A stretch of 64,000 bases of DNA from Sternotherus odoratus (taxonomy: Eukaryota; Chordata; Testudines; Kinosternidae). Positions 11,106-22,540 of the stretch are shown here, piece after piece. The notes under the pieces were generated by a model. That model did not search any database. It was not told where the DNA came from and saw nothing but the letters and a program-made list of their open reading frames with translations. Location of the stretch: contig JAVMKO010000001.1 in NCBI GenBank assembly GCA_032164245.1, positions 13,739,603 through 13,803,602 of the forward strand, given 5' to 3'. Position numbers and translations under genes: made by a program. Each line of letters opens with the position of its first letter. The stretch's first letter is position 1.

Positions 11106-13382
11106 ACTGGCATGTAGTTCAGACACTGTAGTCTGTGAAGCTGCTGCTATCACAACAGTGAAGCATTTTGGTTTTCAGGCAGTGACAAGTCCTGCTAATT
11201 GTACCGTCGTCCTTGAGCCTTTTAGGGTTCCAACAGTTTTTTTGAATAATTACAGTAGAAACAACCCTCCACCTTTCTGCTCCCTGCAGGATGCGTCTTC
11301 TGTGTCAGGTGTTTCTTTGCTGTGAATTCAACTGTGATCCCACCTACAAACCACTTTCGATTGGAGGGGCAGAAGAAAACACTCCATGGGGCTGACCTGC
11401 AAAGTGACTGAGGTAGACAAGTACAGTACAGGGGGCTGCAGGCAAAGCAGGCAGAATTAGTAATAAGACCCGTAAAGCTCTATATTGAGGAAGTAGAAAT
11501 AGATAGAGCGCAAAATGAGGGGCTATGACCAAACCAACCATGGCCTCACACGTTACTGTGTGTGTTTTCATCTCATCCCCTTGGTATTTGTCCTGTTAGC
11601 TGTAGCTGCCCCAGAAAAGGGTCCGTATTGTGGTTGGGGGTGGAGATGGCTTTCAGCTGCCCTGTATCTTCAACAGCATTCAGCCCATAACAATAAAATA
11701 TTTAAGAGCCATTGTCATATACTATCAAGTTAGCTCAGGCATGAACAACCCTTTCAATGAGCTCAACTGCAGCTGAGCTGGAGAGCAACAATAGAAAATT
11801 CCTGACTCATCATATGAGTGTTTCCCACCAATCATGAGCCAGCTGTTTTCTCATTAGGTGTTGGGCATGTAATTATTAGCGTCAACTTTGTGTGTGCCTC
11901 AACCATGGCATGTTAATGAGCCGAAACAACATGATGTTGGGAGCTAACTCATCAATAGGTGAACAGCAAATGTCTGCTTTCCCCTCTCACCAATGCTATG
12001 AGTTTGGGATAAAATGGTCTCTCTTGCCAAGCCACCCCAATGCTTTTAGTGTTGCAAATCAGAAACACAACAGGGCTAGGGAAATCCCAGAAGTTTTGCC
12101 CAATAATACAGCTGGTTGGAAAATTTCAACAATAAACAACAACAAAATCCACAGATTTTTTTCTCCACTATTTAATCAGCTCTAAATAATATCCATCCCT
12201 CACATATTTGGCATAAATAAAAAGATATGCCTTCAGTTTATCTGCCTTCCAACAGCTCACAGATAGCTCCAAGGCCTCTATTATTTAGAATGCACTTCAT
12301 TGTGGACAATTGATAATGGGGATATTGATTACGAGGGACCTTTGAAACCACATCTTCATTTCATTCCCAAGGAACAGAATGATTGTTGTCCCCTGACATA
12401 TTTATTGTTATGAGACTCAGTGGTTATCTATATGGGACTACTCTCCATAGCTCCTAAACCTTATAGAATTATGATCGTGTCATCCGAAATGCATGCAGTG
12501 CTCACTTATAGCAGCTATATGTCAAGGCTAACACACAGCGGGCCTGGTTCTCCATATCGGTTTAAGTAGCTGCTGCATTCAAAAATCCGACAGCTTGGAA
12601 AATTGGGAATGTATAATACTGAAATACAGGGGAAGTCTGGTCCCTATGCGTCTGAGCCCCTCCAGTTAATGTCCTAAGACACAAACTGCTCTTTGTTGTC
12701 CATTTCTCTCTGCTGCAAGGTCAGCCATAAACTAGAGGACTCATTTGTCAGGGTCACTTGGCCCCCCCAAGGGTTATTGCCCCCTGCCACCAGTAATTCC
12801 TCCTTCTGCTAATTCTCCTCCCATCCCCATGTCCTCCCGCTGGCAGTTCAGCAACAAGTCTGGAGCAATCAAGTTATCCCTGCTGGGTTTCATTAATTAC
12901 TAGCCTAACATTTCTTAGCCTTAGTGGGTTTCATTTCTCTACAGCTGCCTGCCTGTCCTTGTAAGCTCACAGATCGTTTGGTACCTCTCCACTCATTTGT
13001 TTTCCCAGCTCATCTACTGCCATGGCTCTGTGCCTCACATTTTACACCCTTTTCCAATCTGCCTGTCCGTGTTTATGTCCCTCTTACCCATTTCTGCTGT
13101 GCTGCTTACAGCAAACCCGGACAACTGGCATAAAAAGGCCCATCTTGTTCACTTTCCCCTAACCTTGGTTTACTTGTCTCCTTCTCGCCTTAGAGTGGGC
13201 GCTCTCCGGGGCAGGGAAGGTGTGCAAAAGACCTAGCCCACAGAGGGCCCTACTATAGACAAACAAGCAACAGTCATTACCCACAGAAATGCTAGCGTGG
13301 GGGCCTGAAAACCAACCTGCTGCCCGGCGCTCCAAAGATCAAGCCTGATCAGGTTTGCTGCCCTATGAATCGCTGAAAAAAT
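11106..13382. other. Mostly unassigned; possible L2-type tail
   Basis: No gene is recognised. At about 13185-13260 'agagtgggcgctctccggggcaggga' weakly resembles an L2/MIR tail ('attgtaagctctttggggcag'). Confidence 0.3.
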
Positions 13383-13465
13383 TCCAGGCCTGATCCTCAG
13401 ATGGGGAAAGTCAGCCTAGTTCCACTGGCTTCACTGGAGCGAGGTCAGTTCACACCGTGGCCCAG
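13383..13465. repeat. Palindromic MITE remnant
   Basis: 'ggcctgatcctcagatgggg' then 'agttccactggcttcactgg' resembles the 'gcctgatcctcagctggtgt' palindromes. The second arm has decayed. Confidence 0.4.
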
Positions 13466-14770
13466 AGTCCCTGAGCCCTGTCAGAGATTTTCCCCAAATG
13501 TCCTCTTTTCTAGTCCCTCCCCGCCCCCAGCCTCCTGTCAGCTTTATCTTCGCAACCGCTTCATTGCTCTCTGCATGGCGGTGCTTGCCTGTCTCCTTGC
13601 CACACACACTTGAGGCTGCCTTTGTACCCTCCCAGCCACTTATCATCTGAATTGCTCGGTCCCATTTTTCACTTCTGCCCTTGTGTCGGTCCTTGGCTCC
13701 CTATTTCGTCTTCCTCATTGCTTTGGTTTCCCTTTGAATCCTTCCATTCCAGCAGCAGCTTCATTCTGCCCTCACGTTATTCCACTTCATTTGCCCTTCA
13801 GTCACTCTTCTCCCCTCGATCCCAGCCCTGCCGAGCAACCCAGGACAAGGTCCCCTGCTGTCTGTGCCACTATTTCAGCACTCAGCAGTCTCGGTCTTTG
13901 CATAGCTTTTGCATTCTAACATTCTGTCATGTGGCTGAATTTCTCTCCCTTTAAGAGGACTCTGCCCCTCTTTCTGTTCATACTGCTGCATTTCAAAATC
14001 CTCCAGAGCTTTCTCTTTAGATTTTCAAAGCTCGACTTCAAAATACCAGCAAGATCCGCCATTTCATGGCCATCCTTCTGCCTTTTGGGTTTTCTCCAAA
14101 GATTTTACACATTAAACCAGCTTAGGAAACTGGCACCCATATTCTTGCTGCTTCTCCTGCACTGAATACTGGCCCTGCACTGGTACGAAAAGGGAGGAAG
14201 GGGGTGAGAAATTCCTCACCCTTCCCTGGTGCTACCAATGCCATTAAAGAGATGAGTCCCTGCTAGCACCCCCACATTGTGAAGCTGTCAGAAAGGAAAG
14301 AAGGGTCAGGGAAGTGGCGTAGAGGTGGCTAGGTGCAAAGCCAGGAGAATGCTGTAAGCTCGTCAAAGGTAGCAGAGGCTACTCTGATGCAAGGACCCTG
14401 GGAGCTCCTGGGAAGAATTGTGTCTCACTCACTTTGTTGGGAGCGGGGCTCCAGTGACCGAGAAGCCCCTTTGGACCCCTCTCCAGAAAGCTTGAAGGAT
14501 GCAGAGCAGAATCTTGTCCCCCAGTTTGGTTTCAAAACAGAGTCACGCAAAATATTCCACAACGAAACTCAAAGGCACGTGAAACTCGACCTCTTTGCAT
14601 TTCATTACAGACCCGAGCCTCAGTCTACTCTAGGGTGATGTATGGTTTCACAGCGGACTAGAACGAACCAAAGCGATGGACTCCAACAATCTCTAATGTT
14701 GTGTGTGTTCAGCAATCTAGCCCAAATTTTCCAAATGTCCACTGGGCCTGATTCGGGTCTCACTGATGTG
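13466..14770. other. Unassigned; holds first copy of a local direct repeat
   Basis: No gene is seen. The part at about 14072-14177 is repeated in diverged form at 15039-15150 (separate entry). Confidence 0.4.
14072..14177 (+). repeat. Local direct repeat, copy 1
   Basis: 'aaagattttacacattaaac' and 'ttcttgctgcttctcc' recur in the same order and spacing at 15039-15150. Similarity between the copies is high but imperfect by eye. I do not recognise it as a known dispersed family. Confidence 0.6.
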
Positions 14771-14771
14771 A

Positions 14772-14930
14772 TGGCCAGAAGCTGGGACTGGATGACAGGG
14801 GGTGGATCACTCAATAATTGCCCTGTTCTGTTCATTCCCTCTGAATGAACACTGGCTACTGTCGGCGGACAAGATACTGGGCTAGGTGGACAAGTTGTCC
14901 GATCCAGTATGGCTGTTCTTATGGTTTCAA
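14772..14930 (+). mobile_element. CR1 3'-end fragment
   Basis: 'ccctgttctgttcattccct', 'gacaagatactgggctaggt' and 'tatggctgttcttatgg' are the 3' untranslated end of one CR1 subfamily. A related end is inserted at 43962-44086. The copy is severely 5'-truncated. Confidence 0.75.
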
Positions 14931-15038
14931 TCTGGACTCATTACTGATATCAGCAGAGCTACACCACATCCAAGTGGTGCAGGTGAGCTGAGAATCAGGC
15001 TCCTTTGAGCTCTAAAATGGGCCAAAGCAAAACCCCAG

Positions 15039-15150
15039 ATTGTCCTTCTGTCCCGTGGGTTCCGCAAAGATTTTACACATTAAACTAACCTAGGAAACCG
15101 GCATGTGTGTTCTTGCTGCTTCTCCAGAGCTGAATATTGTACCTTCAGGG
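15039..15150 (+). repeat. Local direct repeat, copy 2
   Basis: This is the counterpart of 14072-14177. It shares 'aaagattttacacattaaac', the 'aggaaaccggca' region and 'ttcttgctgcttctccag', about 970 bp downstream in the same orientation. Confidence 0.6.
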
Positions 15151-15299
15151 CCTGGGCAGAAGTTCAGATGGTCTAGAATGGATCCTGAACGGAATTCAAA
15201 TTTGGCAGTTTGAGTATTTCCAAGCAGGTCAGTCTATCTTGGGCCACTGTGGCCTCTTCTTTTTCTACCAGCTCTTCTGTCTGGGCTGCTGCTCTGAGC

Positions 15300-15718
15300 A
15301 GCACGGTAAGGGGGCTAGGGCCAGCCAGGGCTGGGGGGTGGATAAGGGGCAGGGAACCCCGGGGCAGTCAGTGAACAGGGGGTGGTTGGGTGGCGTACCG
15401 GGGGGCAGTTAGGGTGGAGGGTCTCAGGAGGGCACGATCAGGAGACAAGGAGCAGGGGTGCTTCGATAGGGGGTGAGGTTCCAGGGGGTGGTTAGGAGCG
15501 GGGGTCTCTGGAGGGGTGGGGCCAGGGGACTAGGAGCAGGGGGGGTTGGATAGGTCAGGGATTCTGAGGGGGGGCAGTGAGGGAGCGGGAAGTAGGAGGG
15601 AGACGGATAGGGGGTGGGGCCAGGCTGTTTGGGAAGGCACAACCTTTCCAATCCGTCCCTCTGTACAATTTTACAACCCTAATGTGGCCCTCGGGCCAAA
15701 AAGTTTACCCACCTCTGG
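15300..15718. mobile_element. hAT-type element fragment, G-rich interior
   Basis: The right end 'aatgtggccctcgggccaaa' then 'aagtttacccacctctg' matches the end of turtle hAT elements whose inverted start is CAGRGGTGGGTAAACT-like. The interior is a G-rich array of degenerate 'ggggtggttaggagcgggg' units. I could not find a matching left end, so the copy is probably 5'-deleted. Confidence 0.5.
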
Positions 15719-16318
15719 GCCAGATGGCTTGGGGCATAATCTGGGTTGCATGCCCCTGTGCAACTGCTACCACCTAGAAGCAGCCACAGGAGAAGCACAC
15801 ATTACAGCAGTAGTAAGGGCAGGGATGTAGTGGTAAAAAAGAAAAAAAAGAGATGGCTAAACGAACGTAACCTAAGCACCCTATTCCCCAAATGAGAAGT
15901 GGGTAAGTGCTATTTACCTGGGTTTACCCTTGATTCCCTACTGGCACGGGGTGTTTGTCAATCTCTCCCCCTCACACATCTCTGAGGCAATTCCCCTGTC
16001 ACTGCCCTTGGCAGCGAGGCCAGTCACAGCACCATGTCTTGGGGAATATGTGCCTTGTTCTCCTTCCCCATGCCCCCTTGTGACTTCAGCAGAGCCGCTC
16101 CCAATTTACACCTGCGTGAGAGAGAGGAGACTTAGGCCTTGCCTCTCAGCCCCCACCGGTGCTGACCCGTCTGTAACACAGAGTCAGAAGTTAGCCCTGT
16201 ATATCAGTGCCCCTGGAGAGCGCTGGGCTGACTTCGGAGTGGTGTCAGTGGCCACCATGCGCTGGGGAGGGGGATTCCATACTCACATTCTCGCTTTCAG
16301 ATTTCTCAGCTCACCCCC
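15719..16318. other. Unassigned stretch
   Basis: No recognisable gene or repeat. The 165-codon frame at 15930-16427 enters the LTR and looks fortuitous. Confidence 0.4.
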
Positions 16319-16685
16319 TGTGACGGTGCTGTTCCTGGTGGGACCAACTGTGAGTGCCAGATCAGGACAGATTGCTTCCAGAAGGGCGACTACAGCCCCA
16401 AGCTGGGGTTTTTCCACTCTAATGTGAACCAAACCAGCCAAACAGAAAAGACTTTGGTTTCGCCCCACTGGCTAACCACAAGTCACACAAGCAATTCCAT
16501 TGGACACTCCAGCTTCCCAGTATCACCACCAGCAGCCACCTGTCCTGGGGATCAATGGTTATGAAAACCAATACCCCAAATAAAGAAAACGGTTCTCCCC
16601 AATTCCAAAGAATCAGGCCCCAGACCCAGATCAATATACAAATCAAATCTTACCCACAAATCACGCTGTTGCCAATCCTTTAGAG

Positions 16686-17768
16686 CAGTGATGGCGAACC
16701 CGTGGCACGCGTGCCGCTGCCGGCACGCCGAGCCGTCTCTGTGGGCACGCCGTCAAAACGCCGGAGCAGAGGGGCGGGGTCAGTAAGAGGCGAGCGGGGG
16801 GTGGAGGAGGAAGTGAAAGGACGGCCAGAGCCCGGGAAGGAGAGCGGAGGCGGGGCCGAGGCAGGAGGCGAGGCGAGGCAATGCAAGGGGGGGGGGGGGA
16901 GTGAAAGGACGTCCGGAGCCCGGGAAGGAGAGCGGAGGCGGGGCCGAGGCAGGAGGCAGGAGGCGAGGCAAGGCAAGGCAATGCAAGGGGGAGGGGGGGG
17001 GGAGTGAAAGGACAGCCGGAGCCCGGGAAGGAGAGCGGAGGCGGGGCCGAGGCAGGAGGCGAGGCAAGGCAAGGCAAGGCAAGGCAAGGCGGGGTGTGTG
17101 TGTGTGTGAAAGGACGGCCGGAGCCCGGGAAGGAGAGCGGAGGCGGGGCCGAGGCAGGAGGCAAGGCAAGGCAAGGCAAGGCAAGGCGGGGTGTGTGTGT
17201 GTGTGAAAGGACGGCCGGAGCCCGGGAAGGAGAGCGGAGGCGGGGCCGAGGCAGGAGGCAGGAGGCGAGGCAAGGCAATGCGGGGGGGGGGGGGGGGGAG
17301 GGGAGGGTGAAAGGACGGCCGGAGCCCGGGAAGGAGAGCGGAGGCGGGGCCGAGGCAGGAGGCAGGAGGCGAGGCAATGCAATGCAAGGGGGGGGGGGAA
17401 GTGAAAGGACGTCCGGAGCCCGGGAAGGAGAGCGGAGGTGGGGCCGAGGCAGGAGGCAGGAGGCAGGAGGCGAGGCAAGGCAAGGCAATGCAGGGGGGGG
17501 GGGGGTGAAAGGACGGCCGGAGTCCGGGAAGGAGAGCGGAGGCGGGGCCGAGGCAGGAGGCAAGGCAATGCAAGGGGGGGGGGGGAGTGTTTTTGTGTTT
17601 TTCTTTTTAAACAAAAGCTGTTAATTAGTTTGAAAAACTGTACGAATTGTTTTTTCTAAACTAAAACCTCGTTATTCAGGTTTAATTGCAGTGTTGGCAC
17701 TTTGAAAAAAACAAGTCGTTTTGGTTTGCAGTTTGGGCACTCGGGCTCAAAAAGGTTTGCCATCACTG
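16686..17768. mobile_element. hAT element carrying an eight-unit minisatellite
   Basis: The ends CAGTGATGGCGAACC and GGTTTGCCATCACTG are inverted repeats with one mismatch. CTTTAGAG stands directly on both sides (16678-16685 and 17769-17776), a perfect 8-bp hAT target duplication. The middle is a GC-rich tandem array, listed separately. The right third is A/T-rich and ordinary. There is no transposase. The element sits in the U5 side of a solo LTR and so is younger than it. Confidence 0.93.
16811..17588. repeat. Minisatellite, eight units of about 90-105 bp
   Basis: The phrase 'gtgaaaggacg(g/t)ccggagc' recurs at about 16811, 16901, 17004, 17106, 17202, 17307, 17401 and 17505. Each is followed by 'gaaggagagcggaggcgggg', a run of 'ggcaaggcaatgc' repeats and a poly-G tract; two units have (GT)n instead. 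Units differ mainly in the number of 'gcaag' pentamers and the G-run length. Long open frames on both strands here are products of the repeat. Confidence 0.92.
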
Positions 17769-17791
17769 CTTTAGAGTCTAAAATTTAAAGG

Positions 17792-17797
17792 TTTATT
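17792..17797 (-). terminator. Poly(A) signal of the solo LTR
   Basis: AATAAA on the minus strand ('tgtataataaacctttaaa') lies downstream of the TATA box. It would mark the R/U5 side of the LTR. Confidence 0.55.
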
Positions 17798-18056
17798 ATA
17801 CAAGGAAAAAAGTATAGGTGAGGGTTAGGAATGGTTAAAAGAAATCAATTACATGCAGTAATAGCAAATCTCTTGGTTCATGGTTGCAATGGTAAAATAC
17901 ACTGCAGGTTCAAATAAAAGTCTCTGGAAGGCATCCCCCCAGGGATGGGTCATCAATCCGTTGGCCAGAGCTTCCCGGGTAGCAACATCCCATCCAGAGG
18001 TAGGTGCTAGGCTGATGGCTGGAGATTGAAGACAAAATGGAGGAAGTTTCTCTCAG

Positions 18057-18064
18057 TTTTTATA
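18057..18064 (-). promoter_or_regulatory. TATA box of the solo LTR
   Basis: Read on the minus strand this is TATAAAA, preceded by 'aagaggaagtc' and followed by 'ctgagag'. It lies about 260 bp upstream of the AATAAA signal, a normal U3/R layout. Confidence 0.55.
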
Positions 18065-18540
18065 GACTTCCTCTTGTGGGCGAAGACCCCACCCCTCCTC
18101 CTCCTTATGCAGAGTCCAATTGCAAAATGGAGGTTCATAGCCACATGATCCACATACCAGACTCTCCAAGATTCAGTTTCTGACCAGGCAGGTCACATTC
18201 CTGGAGAAGCTCGGGTGTGGACAGGCATCTACAAAGTTCATTGTGTAGCTGATGGTCCTTAACTGCCCATCAGCCAGGCCAGCCAAGTTAACAACAGCTT
18301 GTCTGAGATTTCACCCAGAAGCCAAGCATAAGTTTGAAATACAGGCACCATATAGCCAATATCCATAACTTTAGTCACAAAAAAGATACACACATACCGA
18401 TAGATTAATCATAATTAGCAGACCATAAGCTGGTCGTACACACCTTATATAACCCCCCTTTACACAATATTTGGTGCCACTACAGGACCTTGGTTGCACC
18501 AATGATCTATATGATCCCAAATAATTCCAGTAACGTGACA

Positions 18541-18814
18541 CCCCCCCACGCTTGGGCCCTGATTGCCGACTTCTGGGACGTTTAAATGCCTGGGCTAGGA
18601 ACACGGTAGGGAATCGTGGTGACTGCGTGAGGACAGTTACTGGGATTCATCTTTCCCGTTTATGGTCAAGGCAGGGAGGTGCTGAAGCTGCAGTAGCCTC
18701 GAAGCTTGTTCCTTTAAAGGGCCACTGAAACTTTGACTCAGAACACAGAACAACACCATAAAATGGGAAAATAAGTGTGCATGGGCAAACAGCATGAAAC
18801 TCAAGCAGTGGCTC
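18541..18814. other. Unassigned stretch
   Basis: No recognisable gene or repeat between the LTR and the next MIR. Confidence 0.3.
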
Positions 18815-18945
18815 AGGAGACTAGGAACCACTTTGGTTTTATCTGTGAGACTTTGGACAAGTTATTTACCCCGTTCCATGACTCAGTTTACCCCTCTGTG
18901 AGGCTAAACTGATGTTTGCACAGCTCTTAGTGCTCACATGAAAGC
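18815..18945 (+). repeat. MIR SINE fragment
   Basis: 'gagactttggacaagttatt' and 'catgactcagtttacccctc' match the MIR core order (dispersed amniote SINE). The copy is diverged. Confidence 0.6.
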
Positions 18946-19604
18946 CTCTATGCATAGTGAGACACATTCTGCCCTCAGTAAGGCAGGTGACATCCTCAGG
19001 GACTTAGTGGTTTTGTGCAGTCCGAACTGGTACCAGTCTGGTTAAAGCCTTTGCCAATTTTCCCCCCTACAGCCCCAGATAAAACTGTTGCCTGTTGAGA
19101 AATTAACACAATGCTTCAGTCTGTCATGAGCTCACTCTGGCAAATCCCATTTAATTGGAACTCCATGGCCAGGAGGCAATGCTGAAAGGATTACAGGCAA
19201 CACAAACATCCTTTGGGAGAAGTTTCATTTGCTGGACATTTTTTTCTCTCTCTTATCACTGTGAGTGAAGTTAATGCTCACAGAAGATGCCAGATCCACA
19301 GCCCTGGAGATTTAAGCCCTCTGTTTATCCACAGAGCAGGAAAAGTATTGCACAGCCAGCATGCCTGACTGAGTCTACTTCTGGAGGAACTGTTTGGTGA
19401 AGTGTAAAGTTAGCTCAGTTTCACACTCTCTACTGTGGGCCCCTCTCTGCTAGAACTGCCAACCACGGAGATAGCTCAGTGATATGGACATTCATCCCAT
19501 GGAAATAAGCTCTAACCACCACTCACATCAAAGGGCTGAAACACACATCCATTGACTCACAACTTTTGTGTCTTTTCCAACTTGGTCTGGCTTTGAATGG
19601 ATAT
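18946..19604. other. Unassigned stretch
   Basis: No recognisable gene or repeat. Confidence 0.35.
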
Positions 19605-19862
19605 AGAATCATAGAATATCAGGGTTAGAAGGGACCTCAGTAGATCATATAGTCCAACCCCCTGCTCAAAGCAGGGCCAATCCCCAACTAAATCATCCCA
19701 GCCAGGGCTTTGTCAAGCCTGACCTTAAAACCCTCTAAGGAAGGAGATTCTACCGACTCCCTAGGTAACCCACTCCAGTGCTTCACCATCCTCCTAGTGA
19801 AAATGTTTTTCCTAATACCCAAGTTAAACCTACCCCACTGCAACTTGAGACCATTACTCCTT
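19605..19862 (-). mobile_element. CR1 3'-end copy
   Basis: 'agaatcatagaatatcaggg' opens the reversed CR1 tail. 'ccaaccccctgctcaaagca' and 'cactccagtgcttcaccatc' follow the same order as the reverse complement of the CR1 end at 9100-9387. It is strongly 5'-truncated. Confidence 0.9.
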
Positions 19863-21124
19863 GAAAGTCTAAAGGTACCTAGAAAGTAGCTGTTGTTTAT
19901 CTAGCACCAAAACATGCTAGACATTTTATAGACAAGTGCACCAGCCCAGAGGATTCCAAATCTAAAGTCAGTGCACAGATGGACAGGATAGGGTGCAAAA
20001 GCAAAGGGGTTGAGTGGGAAGTTTTGCACACACTTTGTTCACTTTGAGAGTGTATTTACGTGTGTATCTGTGTCATTAACACTTCTGTGGGTGGAGGTTA
20101 GAAATGAGAGGCACCATATATCCCATTATCAAATCTATGAGCATTCCAGTTCCTGCAGTTTGCATCTGCTGTAAACATTGGTTGAGCTCTGCACCTGGAG
20201 GTTTGGAAACTATTCTTCCAAAGAGAAAGAATTAGCGGCTTAACACTTTAAGACGACAATTCTTTGAGCTGAAGACAGATAACGGGAACAGACATTTACT
20301 GCAGAAGTGAAGACAGCAGCAGTCAGTACTCGTGATTCAACTCTCACACAAAATGCTGTATTTATGAACCCAATATGAAAAGAAGCAAAATGCCAATTAC
20401 GTAAAACCTTAAAGGGAAGCAAATAAAATTTGTAAGGCAAACCTTTCATGTGCAATGGGCAAAGAGTACACAGCAGCATGGAAACAATAAATAACTAATG
20501 CAAAACATGGCCGGGAAAAGGGAATGATTTGTATAAATCCATTATCCACAAGTAAGAAAGAAGATTCACTCACTAGAAAGGATTAACTGGATAAAGCCAA
20601 ACATTTCCCTAAAAAACTTTCATTATAAAGCTCATACACATGAAACAGAAATGGAACTGTAAAAGAATTCAAATGTAAGGAAGATCCAAGGAACCAGGCT
20701 CTGCTGCTTCTCAGAAAGAAAATGCGGTCAAAAAAATCTTATGTAAACTCACTGCATGCAACAGAACATCAACAGGCATTTATCAAATGAAACACATACC
20801 AAATGCAACTCTTTTCTATAATCCCAAATCCTGCAGGCTTTGGATTTCAGAGCCCCGGGAAGAGATTTTCATGCAATGATACTCTGCCTGGTTTATGATT
20901 AGAGCTTCTCATTTTTGCTACTTATCTGTCAAAACACTTTTTTGGTTTCTTTATCCCCAAAGCCCATTTTTCTGCTTTTTTTTTTTGTGCTGCTGTAAAT
21001 AAAGCTCTGTTGCTACTAAAGTTGGGAGAAAACTGCAAAAACAACATAAAAGTACCTCAGGGTCACTAATCTGAATAAAAACAGCACATTTGACATGGTG
21101 GTATTTTCAACCTTACTTTGCTTA
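19863..21124. other. Unassigned stretch
   Basis: No gene or repeat family is recognised. The sequence is moderately A/T-rich. Confidence 0.35.
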
Positions 21125-21272
21125 TCAGCCTTCTTCACACAACACACAGTCTACTTGTGGAACTCATTGCCAGAAGATGTGAAGGCCAAAAGCAAAAAAG
21201 AATTGGATAAGTTTATGGAGGACAGATCCATCAATGGCTATTAGCCAAGATGGTCAGGGACACAAACCCATG
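21125..21272 (+). mobile_element. CR1 fragment
   Basis: 'cttcacacaacacacagtct', 'tggaactcattgccagaaga' and 'tccatcaatggctattagcc' are consecutive landmarks of the CR1 region near the 3' end of ORF2. The same landmarks appear reversed at 31500-31730. Confidence 0.8.
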
Positions 21273-21339
21273 CACCAGGAGGCCTTAAAACTCTGACGGT
21301 TAGAACCCGGAATCAGACAACAGGGGACCTTTGCAAGGT

Positions 21340-21955
21340 TATCATGGATGTGGTTGTGGTACTGCTACCCTGACTTCTGCGCTGCTGCTGGTGGGAGCGC
21401 TGCCTTCAGAGCTGGGAGCTAGAGAGCGGCGGCTGCTGGCTGGGATCCCAGCTCTGAAGGTGAGCTGCTGCCAGCAGTAGCACAGAAGTAAGGATGATAT
21501 GATATAGCATGGTATTGCCATCCTTACTTCTGCGCTGCTGCCTGCAAAGCTGGGCCTCAGTCAGCAGCCCCCGCTCTCCGTCCGCCCAGCTCTGAAGGCA
21601 ACAGCACAGAAGGAAGGGTGACGTGACATGGTATTGCCACCCTTACTTCTGCGCTGCTGCCGGTGGGGTGCTGCCTTCAGAGCTGGGCGCCTGGACAACA
21701 ATTGCCACTCTTCAGCTACTCAGCTCCGAAGGGAGCACAGAGATAAGGGTGGCAATATCAAGAGCTCCCTAAAATAACCTTGTGATGCCCCTGCAACTCC
21801 CTTTTGGGTCAGGACCTCCAATTTGAGAAAGGCTGGTCTCCTGTGGAGTCTGTATAGTATAGCGTAAAAGCACCACAAAAGGCCAGATTTCACCGGTGGA
21901 GGGGAGACCAGATTTCACAGTTTTTTCATGGCCGTGAATTTGGTAGAGACCTAAC
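21340..21955. mobile_element. DNA-transposon fragment with three inverted units
   Basis: 'cttacttctgcgctgctgc' alternates with its complement-like partner ('cagcacagaag(t/g)aaggatg'), giving three fold-back units at about 21355-21500, 21515-21625 and 21640-21755. Each unit is built around 'cagagctggg'. The right end 'atggccgtgaatttggtag' resembles the end of a turtle hAT family. No left end or target duplication was found. Confidence 0.5.
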
Positions 21956-22189
21956 CATGATTAAAGGCAACCGTATTACCATTCAGGCTGCTAGGTACCA
22001 GTGCTGGGGTGGATGATTCATCAGACTCAAACATATAGCAGTTAATCTCAGTTTAAACTCTGGCATAGGGTTACCCAGAAGTAAATATTGCTACCAAGTG
22101 GCATCCAGAAACCCAAGATATAATGCAGAGAGCACTGTATTTAAACACTGGCTTGGACACACAGCTGTTCAGCTCAGTATGGAATAATA

Positions 22190-22540
22190 GCAATACTTTG
22201 AATTTATGTGACCTTTTTTATCCAAGGATCTCCAAGCAATTACCAAACAACAAGGGCCAGATTGTGATTCCTTTACTCACACTGAGTACTGAGCACCTCA
22301 GTACCTTAGTAATCTCACTGGAAACAATGGGATAAGCAAGGAGCAAGGCATTACTCAGCCAGAATAAGGGTCGCACAATCTAGGCCCAAATAAGACCCCT
22401 GTGAGACAGGTGGTATTACCCCCATGTAATAGACAGACAAATGTCAAGGGAAGTCTTGTCCAAGTCTACAAAGAAAGTCAGTGGCAGAGGCAATAACTGA
22501 GCCCTTCTTCCCAGCTTCTTGCTCTAACTAAAAACAACCT
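22190..22540 (-). repeat. MIR SINE, interrupted
   Basis: The reversed MIR core 'ggtggtattacccccatgta' ... 'aagtcagtggcagaggca' ... 'cttgctctaact' is on the right. The left part 'ctccaagcaattaccaaaca' is the continuing MIR tail. The two are separated by a palindromic element at 22254-22387. Confidence 0.65.
22254..22387. mobile_element. Palindromic MITE inserted in MIR
   Basis: 'gggccagattgtgattcctt' then 'actcacactgagtactgagc' pairs with 'gcattactcagccagaataa' and 'ggtcgcacaatctaggccc'. The arms run the full length. Short A-rich flanks (CAA/AAA) are compatible with a 3-bp target duplication but not conclusive. Confidence 0.7.

Larger units (their letters stand above)
16319..18540 (-). mobile_element. 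Solo LTR of an endogenous retrovirus, minus strand
   Basis: On the minus strand the sequence begins TGTCACG and ends CGTCACA, the TG...CA ends of an LTR. CCCCC flanks both sides (16314-16318 and 18541-18545) as a 5-bp target duplication. A TATA box (TATAAAA on the minus strand, about 18057-18064) and an AATAAA poly(A) signal (17792-17797, minus) lie in the right order for U3-R-U5. No gag, pol or env sequence is attached, so it is a solo LTR left by recombination. A 1083-bp hAT splits the region downstream of the poly(A) signal. Without it the LTR is about 1.13 kb. The ERV class was not determined. Confidence 0.75.

Noticed and set aside
16661..17624. Open frames of 206-317 codons on both strands
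   Set aside because: They are periodic Pro/Arg/Gly-rich translations of the minisatellite and are open in several frames at once.
16319..18540. Full-length endogenous retrovirus
   Set aside because: There is only one LTR and no gag, pol or env similarity in the flanks. The interior insert is a hAT.
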